This document shows positions 24,998 through 33,414 of a stretch of DNA of 36,067 nucleotides, piece by piece (the stretch's first letter is position 1; every line of letters starts with the position of its first letter). The stretch comes from M55B175 sp964635265 (lineage in GTDB: Bacteria; Desulfobacterota; Desulfobacteria; Desulfobacterales; Desulfosalsimonadaceae), in assembly GCA_964635265.1 (NCBI GenBank), contig CAZWNV010000006.1, positions 1 through 36,067 on the forward strand, given 5' to 3'. Both the position numbers and the translations under genes were made by a program. A model generated the notes under the pieces. It did no database searches, had not been told where the DNA came from, and was given only the letters and a program-made list of their open reading frames with translations.

Positions 24998-26320
24998 ATG
25001 GAATATTTATCGACGGATAAAATCCTGATTATTGATCTGGCGGCATCAAAAGTCGAAGAAGAGGAAGTGGACGAAAGCCTTGTCAGCAGCAAGATAGGCG
25101 GCGCCGGCATAACAAAGCATCTTTTTGAAAAGCACCAGGACGGCGGCGACCCGGTTGTGATTGGTACGGGGCTGCTCACAGGAACAACCTATCCGGCTTC
25201 GGCAACCAGTGTCATGACCACGAAAAGTCCTGTTACCGGAAAGATTTGTCACTGCCCGATCATTTTTAAGGTCGGAGTTGAGATTAAGTACGCCGGGTAT
25301 GACTACATTGTCGTCAAAGGGGCGGCCAACGCACCGGTTTACCTGTGGATACATGATGGAGTGGCGGATATAATGGACGCATCCAATATCTGGGGAAAGG
25401 ACGTGTGGGAATCGACCGACTACCTCAGGGAATTTGCCGGTGATGATCTTTTGCAAACGATGCTGATCGGCAAAGCCGGGGAAAATCAGCTCGATCACGC
25501 CCAGGTCTGCTATAACCACTGGAACAGCCCGGATCGCTTCGGCATAGGCAAGATCTTTGGGAGTAAAAATCTTAAAGGATTTGCCTTCAGGGGCATGGGT
25601 CTCATAGATGCTGCGGATCCGGAGAGTTTTCTCGGGCGGTCTCTTGAAATTCTGAAAGATATCAAAAGCAACAGTTTTATGAGCAAAAAGGGTGTCGGCG
25701 AACTGGGGGCCGCTGTTGGAGACAACGATCTTTCCGCATGGCTGGACCCCATTGTCCATAGGCATAGCGCGGATTATTTTACGCCTTATGCAACCATTAC
25801 CGGCTTGTTCATGGATGAAGATCCCGGCCTGGTGGAAGAAACAAAGGTGGCTGAACCGGGTGTACTTGTCACGGATGTTAGCGCGCTAAGCAGCTGCAAA
25901 AAATTGGGGCTGTCCGCAGAAGAGGCCGGCCGGCTTCTTAAGGCATGCGCGAAATTCGGAATCGATCCCCTGGCCGTCACAACGCTTTCCGGCAAAAACT
26001 CATTGGAAGAACTGCAAAATGCTTTCGAAGGGCTGTCAGGAACTTTAGAATTGCCCGGTAACGCCGTGTTTAGTCCCTGGGCTCCGGTTAAACCAATATT
26101 CAATGATTTTGGACTCTCAGGGGATTCCGGGGAATTGACTGCATGGTGGGAAAGAAGGCAGGCGGTTGCCCTGGTGTTCGGCATTCAGCCCTTGTTTATC
26201 CTGATGTCTCCTGAAATTACCGAAGAAAATCTTTTGGAAATGGCCAATATCGGCACTGAACTTGAGATCGACGCAGAGACATTGAACGATGTCATCAGCT
26301 ATGTCAGCGAGGCGTCATAA
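24998..26320 (+). CDS. Shortened AOR-family protein lacking the iron-sulfur ligands (probable pseudo-enzyme)
   Basis: Only 440 residues, against 578 for the full AOR in this window. The N-terminal AOR domain is clear: KILIIDLAASKVEEE, KIGGAGITKHLF, SATSVMTTKSPVTGKICHC, YIVVKGAANAPVYLW and LIGKAGENQ. The central part with CHRGCVIRC in the other AOR is missing. The pterin motif DDFGLD reads AKFGID, and DATGMC reads LVFGIQ, so the fourth cluster ligand is Gln397. No [4Fe-4S] ligand remains. The reading frame is clean, with a good ribosome site (AGAGGAG) and an adjacent ferredoxin, so this is a maintained gene, not a decaying one. It may be a scaffold, a cofactor carrier or an enzyme with changed chemistry. 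Confidence 0.85.
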   Translation: MEYLSTDKILIIDLAASKVEEEEVDESLVSSKIGGAGITKHLFEKHQDGGDPVVIGTGLLTGTTYPASATSVMTTKSPVTGKICHCPIIFKVGVEIKYAGYDYIVVKGAANAPVYLWIHDGVADIMDASNIWGKDVWESTDYLREFAGDDLLQTMLIGKAGENQLDHAQVCYNHWNSPDRFGIGKIFGSKNLKGFAFRGMGLIDAADPESFLGRSLEILKDIKSNSFMSKKGVGELGAAVGDNDLSAWLDPIVHRHSADYFTPYATITGLFMDEDPGLVEETKVAEPGVLVTDVSALSSCKKLGLSAEEAGRLLKACAKFGIDPLAVTTLSGKNSLEELQNAFEGLSGTLELPGNAVFSPWAPVKPIFNDFGLSGDSGELTAWWERRQAVALVFGIQPLFILMSPEITEENLLEMANIGTELEIDAETLNDVISYVSEAS

Positions 26321-26419
26321 AACAGGCCGGTCGAATTTGAGAGGCCAAAAATGAATTGCGGCTTCTGCCGAATTCGAGACAAAAACCGAACCAGGGCTTA
26401 GGGGGTCTCTTTTACTGCC

Positions 26420-27697
26420 ATGGGACATCCGGAATTTTCATTTTTGCCGCGACAGGGTTTTGATAACGACACCCTGCGTAATGCGAAAATCGGCATCTAT
26501 GCAGGAAAAGGGGCCTCTCACTCCTGGTTGTGGTTTGTGGATCTCTTTGAAAAAAAGGGGTTTGTGAACCTTTTTTTTCTGGATGAAAACTTGCGGGAGC
26601 AAAATTGTCTAGAAAAATTGGATGTTCTGATTATCTCCGGGGGAGATACCTTTGCAGTGGCGGAAGCTCTCGGCAAACAGGGCGCCCGTAAGATTTCAGG
26701 CTTTGTGGAAAATGGCGGAATTTATATCGGCTCCTGTGCGGGGGCGTACCTCCCGATGAAGTCATCAAAGGAGCCTTTGCATTTATTTAATTTCGTTAAT
26801 GTGAAAATTACGAATCTGGCCAAAGTGCTTCCGGAATCCTTGCGCCGGAATTCCAAATCATTTGCTGCATACGGCTGTGATTACATTTTTCATCCTGTCA
26901 GGGAGACGGTTAAACTAAGAGTGCCGAATCATTTCTATGACAGCGGCCTCACCGAATTTCATGCACCCCTATACGGGGGGCCCGGGATGACCCATGACCA
27001 CCCGGAAAATATTTTGGCATATTATGATGATTTTACCGGGGAAACATCATTTCTGGTTAGCCGGCAGTATGCGGAAAACACCCTGCTAGGCAAGGCCGCA
27101 GTGGTGCGGGTCCCTTACCGGCAGGGGTGCTTTTACCTGTTCGGGCCCCATCTGGAACACCCGGGGTACCAGGCTGCGAATAATTTTTTAACGACTGTTC
27201 TGCTGAAAGAGCTTTCGGAGGCAACCGGTATTTCCGGATTTCAACATCATTTTTCCAAAAACGCGGAGAGGCAGCGTGAAGTTCTCTCCGGCCGGGCTGC
27301 GGCGGAAATTATCAGAAATATGAAACGGGAACTCAGCAATTCCCGGATCGCGGCTTCCGGGCTGGAATTTTACCCGGTCAAATGGGTCATCGGAAAAAAA
27401 GTGTACGAGCCCGAGAAGATCAGGGTGTTTCTTGAAGCCATGTGGAAAAGGGTGAAGAGCCTGGAAAAGGGGGAAAGATTGGTAGGCAGCCCCGGGGTGC
27501 TTTCTTTTCTCGTTGAAAATATGGCCTCTGTCACAAAAGAAATCCGCCAGATCAAAAATGGCATAGACCAGAACCTGGACACGCTTGAAATAGCAATATC
27601 CGTGTTTGAGCGGCTTCAAAAATTATCCATAAATTTTTTTGATGTTGTATTCCAGTCAATCCGTGAGGGGCAGACGGAAAGGATAGGGGAAGCCTGA
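26420..27697 (+). CDS. BPL_N/class-I glutaminase-like protein with unknown C-terminal helical domain
   Basis: A 425-residue protein. Residues about 20-255 resemble the BPL_N/GATase1-like fold: IGIYAGKGASHSW, DVLIISGGDTFAV, then the nucleophile elbow GSCAGAYLP with Cys106, and GCFYLFGPHLEHPG with a candidate catalytic His. Proteins of this fold hydrolyse amides or trim small molecules, but many are uncharacterised. Residues 255-425 are helical, with no family I recognise. The gene follows the AOR-like gene by 99 bp and has only a distant G-rich ribosome site. With the arginase-fold protein it supports a nitrogenous substrate in the pathway. It is not a nitrilase: the fold motifs differ. Confidence 0.75.
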   Translation: MGHPEFSFLPRQGFDNDTLRNAKIGIYAGKGASHSWLWFVDLFEKKGFVNLFFLDENLREQNCLEKLDVLIISGGDTFAVAEALGKQGARKISGFVENGGIYIGSCAGAYLPMKSSKEPLHLFNFVNVKITNLAKVLPESLRRNSKSFAAYGCDYIFHPVRETVKLRVPNHFYDSGLTEFHAPLYGGPGMTHDHPENILAYYDDFTGETSFLVSRQYAENTLLGKAAVVRVPYRQGCFYLFGPHLEHPGYQAANNFLTTVLLKELSEATGISGFQHHFSKNAERQREVLSGRAAAEIIRNMKRELSNSRIAASGLEFYPVKWVIGKKVYEPEKIRVFLEAMWKRVKSLEKGERLVGSPGVLSFLVENMASVTKEIRQIKNGIDQNLDTLEIAISVFERLQKLSINFFDVVFQSIREGQTERIGEA

Positions 27698-27790
27698 TGC
27701 CGGCAAATGCTGCATGGCAAGACATGCAATACAACCAGCGGATAATCCCATTGCCTGTATTTCCGCTAACAATCATGACGGGAGAATAAG

Positions 27791-28678
27791 TTGGGACCAT
27801 TACGATTTAACTCTGGGATAAAGCCGAAGCTTTTACGGTCAGGTGCGATTTGTTTGTTTGTTTCAGTATGTTGTTTAACTTCGGCTCTATCTCTGAATTC
27901 AGGGGCTTGGGCTGATACGCAACCGCCGCGAGAGTCGAATTGGTTTGTAGACATGGAAAAGTTTTCCGACTCGGCGCATACAGGGATAAATTGTGAGGAG
28001 TGCCACGGAACCATGACAGAGGATGAGCAAAAGCATCCCGATCCCAAGGATCCGGAATACCTCCAAGCAGACCCTAAGAGAACCTTCGATTACCAGAAAT
28101 GTGAGAAATGCCATAAAAAAGCCTATGCAAGATACAAAAAAGGCGAGCATGCAAAGGCTCTTAAAGAGGAAAAGAAAACCGGCGAAGTCTCAGAGACCGG
28201 GCATGCTCCGACATGCGGAGATTGCCATTCAGCACATTATGCTCCCCCGCATCTATCAGAGACGCAGACCGGGATGAATATGATGGAAACCTGCGGCGAG
28301 TGCCATGCTGCGCAGAAGAACAGTTACCTCAAAAATTTCCATGGCAAAACTGCGGTTCATTTGGCGAACGATCGCTCTGCATATTGTACAGACTGTCATG
28401 GAGCCCATGAATGCATTTCCCTCAAAGACGAAACCAAAGCCCTGGACGCATGCCGCAGATGCCATCCTGATGCCCAAAAAGGCTTCACCGATGTTATTAT
28501 TCATGAGTCTCAAAAGGAAGCTGAAAAGAAGAGCGACAGCAAAAAAGAGAGCCTTAAAATTGTATATGTGATGGGGACAATTTCATTGGTCTTTGTTGTC
28601 GTGTTACTAACTCTTCTCTATAGTCATTCATTCCTGTTACTTTTGAGAAAAATTCACGAAAAATTGAGGAAGCACTAA
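27791..28678 (+). CDS. Six-heme cytochrome c with signal peptide and C-terminal membrane anchor
   Basis: The start is TTG 27791, with GGGAG upstream. No ATG precedes the signal peptide, whose hydrophobic core is AICLFVSVCCLTSALSL and whose likely cleavage is after AWA. Six CXXCH motifs follow: CEECH, CEKCH, CGDCH, CGECH, CTDCH and CRRCH, predicting six covalently bound hemes in the periplasm. A single membrane helix near residues 256-280 (TISLVFVVVLLTLLY) anchors the C-terminus, with a basic tail inside. The stop overlaps the next ATG by one base, so it is coupled to the cytochrome b gene and probably exchanges electrons with it. Confidence 0.93.
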   Translation: MGPLRFNSGIKPKLLRSGAICLFVSVCCLTSALSLNSGAWADTQPPRESNWFVDMEKFSDSAHTGINCEECHGTMTEDEQKHPDPKDPEYLQADPKRTFDYQKCEKCHKKAYARYKKGEHAKALKEEKKTGEVSETGHAPTCGDCHSAHYAPPHLSETQTGMNMMETCGECHAAQKNSYLKNFHGKTAVHLANDRSAYCTDCHGAHECISLKDETKALDACRRCHPDAQKGFTDVIIHESQKEAEKKSDSKKESLKIVYVMGTISLVFVVVLLTLLYSHSFLLLLRKIHEKLRKH

Positions 28679-29352
28679 TGGAAAACACTCAGGAAAAACT
28701 CGAAACTGTTCAGCGCTTCAACGTGTTGCACAGGCTGCTGCATATTGTCGTCATTGTAAACTTTATCATCCTTGCTATAACCGGGTTCTTATTAAGTTTT
28801 GCCCATACCGGCCCGGCTCAGGTTTTGGCGGCTTTGTTAGGGGGTGCAGACGGGATAGGGGGCATACATCGGTTTTGCGCCACTTTTTTCTATATTGGCG
28901 TTGTCATCCATATTCTATGGCTTGTTTTTTATAAGCTGGGCCTCAAGGGAAGACTAACAGGCCCGGATTCGATGACGCCTTCCAGGAAGGATCTGACCGA
29001 TATTTACCAAAATTTACGCTACATTTTTGGTCGAGGCACGCCTCCCTTGTTTAACCGATTCAGCTATCTGCAAAAGCTGGATTACTGGGCTGTAATGCTG
29101 GGTATGCAGAGTATGGGCATTACCGGCCTGATTATGTGGTATCCGGAATATTTCACATCCTTCCTGCCGGGTTATGTGGTCAATATTGCAGCCCATTTTC
29201 ACTTTCATGAAGCTGTGCTGGCAGTCCTGTATATTGGATTTATCCACATGACAGACACACACCTGGATCCCGAGGTTTTCCCCATCGAGAGATCCATTTT
29301 CAATGGGAGAAAAGAGGGGGGAGCTTATGCAAAAGAGCAAGAAGCGGAGTAA
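28678..29352 (+). CDS. Di-heme cytochrome b (formate dehydrogenase gamma/cytochrome b561-like)
   Basis: A 224-residue protein with four to five membrane helices. Likely heme-b ligands are His in FNVLHRLLH near the N-terminus, in GGIHRFCAT and VVIHILWL in the second pair of helices, and in HFHFHEAVLAV and FIHMTDTH near the C-terminus. This pattern matches the b-type subunits that link periplasmic dehydrogenases or cytochromes to menaquinone. It is translationally coupled to the six-heme cytochrome, and the two likely form a quinone-reactive unit. The direction, quinol oxidation or quinone reduction, cannot be judged. Confidence 0.9.
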   Translation: MENTQEKLETVQRFNVLHRLLHIVVIVNFIILAITGFLLSFAHTGPAQVLAALLGGADGIGGIHRFCATFFYIGVVIHILWLVFYKLGLKGRLTGPDSMTPSRKDLTDIYQNLRYIFGRGTPPLFNRFSYLQKLDYWAVMLGMQSMGITGLIMWYPEYFTSFLPGYVVNIAAHFHFHEAVLAVLYIGFIHMTDTHLDPEVFPIERSIFNGRKEGGAYAKEQEAE

Positions 29353-29438
29353 AACCCCGAATATGCCTACAATATAGATATAGGACGAATTGTATCCAAA
29401 TTGATCAAGCAGAATAATCCCAGGGAGAAATTACCCAA

Positions 29439-30950
29439 ATGAATTTCAGAATTTTCGTCTCCGCTATCATTGGTTTCTTTTTAATCATAAATGTGCCTTC
29501 TCACAGTTTTGGCCAAAAGCAGGAGATCCCTACTGAGGTTAACCAGATTTCCGAAAATTCCGAAACGCAGGAGAAAGAACCTCTTGTATGCATGGAGTGT
29601 CATCGGCAAGCAAATATTGATACCAACGAAGGTGCCCTGTCATTACAGGGTTTCTGCCTTGATTGTCACAAAGAAAAGGATTGCGTTGCGGAAAGGGGAG
29701 AGACGGAGGTCAGTTTACAGGTTACCAGGGAAACCTTTACCAAGAATTTGCCGATTCATCAGTATATCGCTTGTACCGAATGCCATACAGATGTCGCCCG
29801 GTCTCCGCATGAAACCGAAACCGGGGCTCAATGCAGAGAATGTCATTCCGTACACGGGGAAGCCGCAGCCCATGCTCCGCACCTTCGTGTGGAGTGTCAG
29901 GCATGTCATTTCAAATCCGACCATGTCATGCTGGATAAGAGCGATCACATGGTCCGGCTTGCTCATGAAAATGATGCGGGCAAACCCATCAGTTTAGCGG
30001 AGCATGAATTGGCGGACACTTCAAATCAAGAGTCCTGCCAAAAATGTCATGCCCTGGACAACGAGGTTGGAGCACCGGCCGCCGTGCTGCCTTCAAAAGG
30101 TGCCATTTGCATGGTCTGCCATCCTTCGCCCCTTACGATAGGCCATTGGATGTTCGGGCTTGCAATCCTTGTTTTTATTGCAGGGCTGCTCCTGTGTTTC
30201 CGGGCTTGGTTTCAAGGGAGCGTACAGGGCGAGAGCGAATCGCTGTCGCGCAAAATCAATCTCAGCTCCGAGTCCGTCTGGTCCACTGTATTTTCGAGAC
30301 AGTTTTTTGCCCTGGCCAAAACTTTTATTCTGGATATTCTGCTTCAAAGAAGGATTCTCAAGGAGAGCGTAAGCAGGTGGTCCATGCATTCTTTGCTTTT
30401 CGTTCCCATTCTGCTCCGCTTTGCTCTTGCCCTTTTTACAGCCGCCAGTTTTACCATCAGTCCTGACAGTGGGATGGCTGTAGCATTAATCGATAAAAAT
30501 GCGCCTTTTACCGCTTTTGTCTATGACTTTTTGGGACTTCTTATTCTGCTGGGCATAATTTGGTCCGTAGTGAAACGATACATCGTGAAACCGGAGTATG
30601 TCGTTTCGGAATACAAAGACAATGTCGCCCTCGCAATAATCGGAGCCCTTATCATTCTGGGATTCGTCCTTGAAGGAGCAAGAATTCTTGTTGCCGGAAT
30701 CCCCGTATCCGTGGCCGGGTATGCATTTATTGGCTACCCGCTTTCAAAATTCTTCGCCATATTCGGCCAGGATTGGTGGGCATCTTTTTATTCCGTCCTT
30801 TGGTATCTCCATGCCGGAGTTGGTGCCTTGTTTTTTGCCTGGCTGCCGTTTGGAAAGATGCGGCATATATTCACTGTCCCCTTAACGTATTTCATGGAAT
30901 CTGTTTCCAAGATTAAAAGGGGAGAGGCTGGTAGTGCACAGCGGCAATAA
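29439..30950 (+). CDS. Seven-heme cytochrome c fused to a NarI/DsrM-like membrane domain
   Basis: A 503-residue protein with a signal peptide (core SAIIGFFLIINV, probable cleavage after SFG). The periplasmic half has seven CXXCH motifs: CMECH, CLDCH, CTECH, CRECH, CQACH, CQKCH and CMVCH. From about residue 232 come five membrane helices. His in RWSMHSLL and in LWYLHAGVGALFF look like heme-b ligands of the NarI/DsrM/HdrE family. In related complexes (Tmc, Dsr, Hdr) the heme-c and NarI-like parts are usually separate proteins, so a fusion is of note. The following gene codes for the matching HdrD-like iron-sulfur protein on the cytoplasmic side. Confidence 0.92.
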   Translation: MNFRIFVSAIIGFFLIINVPSHSFGQKQEIPTEVNQISENSETQEKEPLVCMECHRQANIDTNEGALSLQGFCLDCHKEKDCVAERGETEVSLQVTRETFTKNLPIHQYIACTECHTDVARSPHETETGAQCRECHSVHGEAAAHAPHLRVECQACHFKSDHVMLDKSDHMVRLAHENDAGKPISLAEHELADTSNQESCQKCHALDNEVGAPAAVLPSKGAICMVCHPSPLTIGHWMFGLAILVFIAGLLLCFRAWFQGSVQGESESLSRKINLSSESVWSTVFSRQFFALAKTFILDILLQRRILKESVSRWSMHSLLFVPILLRFALALFTAASFTISPDSGMAVALIDKNAPFTAFVYDFLGLLILLGIIWSVVKRYIVKPEYVVSEYKDNVALAIIGALIILGFVLEGARILVAGIPVSVAGYAFIGYPLSKFFAIFGQDWWASFYSVLWYLHAGVGALFFAWLPFGKMRHIFTVPLTYFMESVSKIKRGEAGSAQRQ

Positions 30951-31020
30951 TAAGCGTTCTTTAGAGAAGCCTTATACAAAGAAAGCTCATTACAAATAAT
31001 ACAAAAAGAAGGCAGCGAAA

Positions 31021-32508
31021 ATGAGTAGTGATGAAGAAAAAAGTTTTGAATCTTCCTCAGAAGAAACAGCAAAAACTGAAGAGGTCACACAACTTCCAAT
31101 TCATAAGTTGGATATGTCTCGGCTGATTGAACTGGATGCGTGCACAAGCTGTGGGGAATGCCTGAGATGGTGTCCAGTGTACGATCAGGATGCAACGGAA
31201 AATATCGTGCCTCGTCGGAAGGTGATCGATTTTCTTAAAATTGCCAGGGATCAAAATGGAATCCTGGGAAAAATCATGAGGAGCGAGAAAACCCCGGACG
31301 CCCTGAAAGCATTTTTGAAGAAGCTATTCAATTACCGGGAGATAACCGGCAAGGAGGTTGAGAGTTTTGTTGCCAATCTGTATGAGTGTTCTACTTGCGG
31401 ACAATGCGAGGAAATTTGTCCGGCCCATATTGATACGGTGAATTTGTGGGAAGATTTAAGGGAGATCATTGTCAGCGCCGGCTACGGCCCCCTGGATCCG
31501 CAGAAGGCACTGGAAAAAAGTGTAAAGGCCTATGACAATCCTTGGCAGCAGCCTCGTGCCGGACGCACAAAGTGGTCAAGGCGAGCCAAAAAAGACAAGC
31601 TGATCCCCAATGAGCCGCGATCTGTCACCAAAAACGGGGCCAAAGTTCTTCTGTTCTTGGGGTGTACCGCCTCCTATGATGCAAATGTAAAGCAGGTGGC
31701 GATTAATACGGTTAATATCCTGGAGGCCCTGGATGTTGATTACGGAACCCTGGGCAAGGATGAAAAATGCTGCGGCAGTGTCCTTTTGCGGATGGGGGAT
31801 CCGGAGTATAAACGGTTATTTGAAGAAAATATTGAGCAGTTCAACAACCTGGGGATCGAAACCCTGATATCCTCGTGTGCCGGCTGTTTTAAAACTATCC
31901 TGCAGGATTATCCCAAAGTAGGAAAACTCAATTTTGAGGTGCTGCATACCGTGGAATATCTTGTGCGGCTTTTGCGGCAAGGGCAACTGAAGTTTCCTTA
32001 TTCTGTCAATCGTACGGTTACGTATCATGATCCGTGTCACCTGGGCAGGGCGTGCAGAGTATTTGAGGCCCCTCGCATCATTATGGATGCCATCCCGGGA
32101 CTCAAACTCATCGAGATGCCCCGAAACAGGCAATATTCAAGGTGTTGTGGAGCCGGCGGCGGTTTGAAGGCCGGTTATCCGGATATCCAGAATAAGATGG
32201 CCCAGCGGCGGGTCAAGGAGGCAGAAGAAACAGGGGCCGATGAATTGGTTTCCTGCTGCCCGTTTTGCTACCAGGGTCTGCAGGTGGGAATCAACGCCCT
32301 TGGCTCCCACCTGGTCATGAAAGACATGTCCGCCTATGTTTCTGAAGCATTGTTGGGCTATGATGTGTTTGAAAGGGCAGCCAAAGAAGCGGAGGAAGCA
32401 AAGAAAAGAAAAGAGGCGGATAAATTGGCCAAGGAGAAAGAGAAAGAAAAAACGAAGCCCGACAATGAGGAAGAACCTGCCGAGGAAAAGAAGGAAAAAG
32501 CCTTGTAA
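31021..32508 (+). CDS. HdrD/DsrK/TmcB-like CCG iron-sulfur protein
   Basis: A 495-residue cytoplasmic protein. Cys41, Cys44, Cys47 and Cys51 (CTSCGECLRWCP) and the later CSTCGQCEEICP bind two [4Fe-4S] clusters. Two CCG repeats follow: CCGSVLLRMG with SCAGC, then DPCHLGRAC with CCGAGGG and CCPFC. The last 45 residues are almost only Lys, Glu and Asp, an odd charged tail. The order membrane cytochrome then CCG protein is that of DsrMK, HdrED and TmcBC, so it probably passes cytoplasmic electrons to the NarI-like membrane domain just upstream. Likely donors are the products of the same cluster. Confidence 0.93.
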   Translation: MSSDEEKSFESSSEETAKTEEVTQLPIHKLDMSRLIELDACTSCGECLRWCPVYDQDATENIVPRRKVIDFLKIARDQNGILGKIMRSEKTPDALKAFLKKLFNYREITGKEVESFVANLYECSTCGQCEEICPAHIDTVNLWEDLREIIVSAGYGPLDPQKALEKSVKAYDNPWQQPRAGRTKWSRRAKKDKLIPNEPRSVTKNGAKVLLFLGCTASYDANVKQVAINTVNILEALDVDYGTLGKDEKCCGSVLLRMGDPEYKRLFEENIEQFNNLGIETLISSCAGCFKTILQDYPKVGKLNFEVLHTVEYLVRLLRQGQLKFPYSVNRTVTYHDPCHLGRACRVFEAPRIIMDAIPGLKLIEMPRNRQYSRCCGAGGGLKAGYPDIQNKMAQRRVKEAEETGADELVSCCPFCYQGLQVGINALGSHLVMKDMSAYVSEALLGYDVFERAAKEAEEAKKRKEADKLAKEKEKEKTKPDNEEEPAEEKKEKAL

Positions 32509-32604
32509 CAGGAAAATTTCGTCCCCAAGGCAATATCTGCCTGCTCTTCGCTGCAGCCGGGGTTTTCGTGAAGCCGGTAATTGCTATAAAAGTAAGGCTT
32601 GCAA

Positions 32605-33315
32605 ATGTATAAGAAATTCACATACTGGATGGATGAAAACCGATTTGAAAATATACGAAAAGAACTAGAGAAAAAGGATATTGCACCGGCAGAGGCAAAG
32701 AAAACCGTATGCCTTCCCCTGTCTCCAAAAATCCCCTATGGGTATGTTCCCCCCACTGCCTGGTCAAAATTTGATCTTTGCCGCCGCCAGTTGTCCTGGT
32801 ATGGTGCGTCAAAATTTGCGGGGCAATACCTTTTGATCTGTGAGAAGCCCCTTACCGAATTCGGCCTTGATCTCCCGCCTGAGACCATCATCGAGAAGGT
32901 AAAATTTAAGCCGAAGCACCTCCCTGACAAGGAAACCACCAAAAAGCTCGCAGAAAAACAAGGGTTTAAGCACCATTGTCCACCGGAGTTTCTCGATATT
33001 GGATCCATGGATGAGAAAATGAAAGATCGGTGGATGAAAATTATGGGCGTCCGCGGGATCACGTATGACGAAGTCTTTGTTGAGCAGTGTGCCAACCATG
33101 CGAATTTTATTGAACCGGAATACTTCCTGGAAACCGAAAACGGAATTGCACCATACTCCATTGGGAAAACCAGCAGGGTCTGCTCGGCATGTCTTGAATT
33201 TTTCAACATCATTGGAAGCCGGTATCAGGAGAAGTATGTTGTGCCCTGCCCCGGCGCGGTATTATTTGCTGGCATGTCGGTCAATAAATATTATCTTGTC
33301 TCCAGTCAGCAATAG
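32605..33315 (+). CDS. Protein of unknown function with conserved-looking C-terminal cysteines
   Basis: ATG 32605 is chosen over TTG 32599 because AAGG lies 7 bases upstream; the product has 236 residues. I do not recognise the family. It has no signal peptide or membrane helix. It is rich in aromatic residues and has eight or more Cys, including CSAC (in SRVCSACLEFF) and a further Cys in VVPCPGAVLF near the C-terminus, a spacing that could bind a metal or cluster. It lies between the CCG protein and the radical SAM fusion, 96 bp after the first and 99 bp before the second, all on the same strand, so it probably belongs to the same pathway. Confidence 0.75.
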   Translation: MYKKFTYWMDENRFENIRKELEKKDIAPAEAKKTVCLPLSPKIPYGYVPPTAWSKFDLCRRQLSWYGASKFAGQYLLICEKPLTEFGLDLPPETIIEKVKFKPKHLPDKETTKKLAEKQGFKHHCPPEFLDIGSMDEKMKDRWMKIMGVRGITYDEVFVEQCANHANFIEPEYFLETENGIAPYSIGKTSRVCSACLEFFNIIGSRYQEKYVVPCPGAVLFAGMSVNKYYLVSSQQ

Positions 33316-33414
33316 TGCCGGGACGGAGCGGTAATCGGGAATAACAAGCTGAATGGAAAGAAAGCCCTTCAGATAAAATCCAGTAAAAAGAGATAAAAAT
33401 CGGAATCCGGTTTC

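Noticed and set aside
26420..27697. Considered as the missing nitrilase of the Nit1C-type cluster
   Set aside because: Nitrilases have a Glu-Lys-Cys triad in a different fold; this protein has the GSCAG elbow of class-I glutaminase-like proteins.
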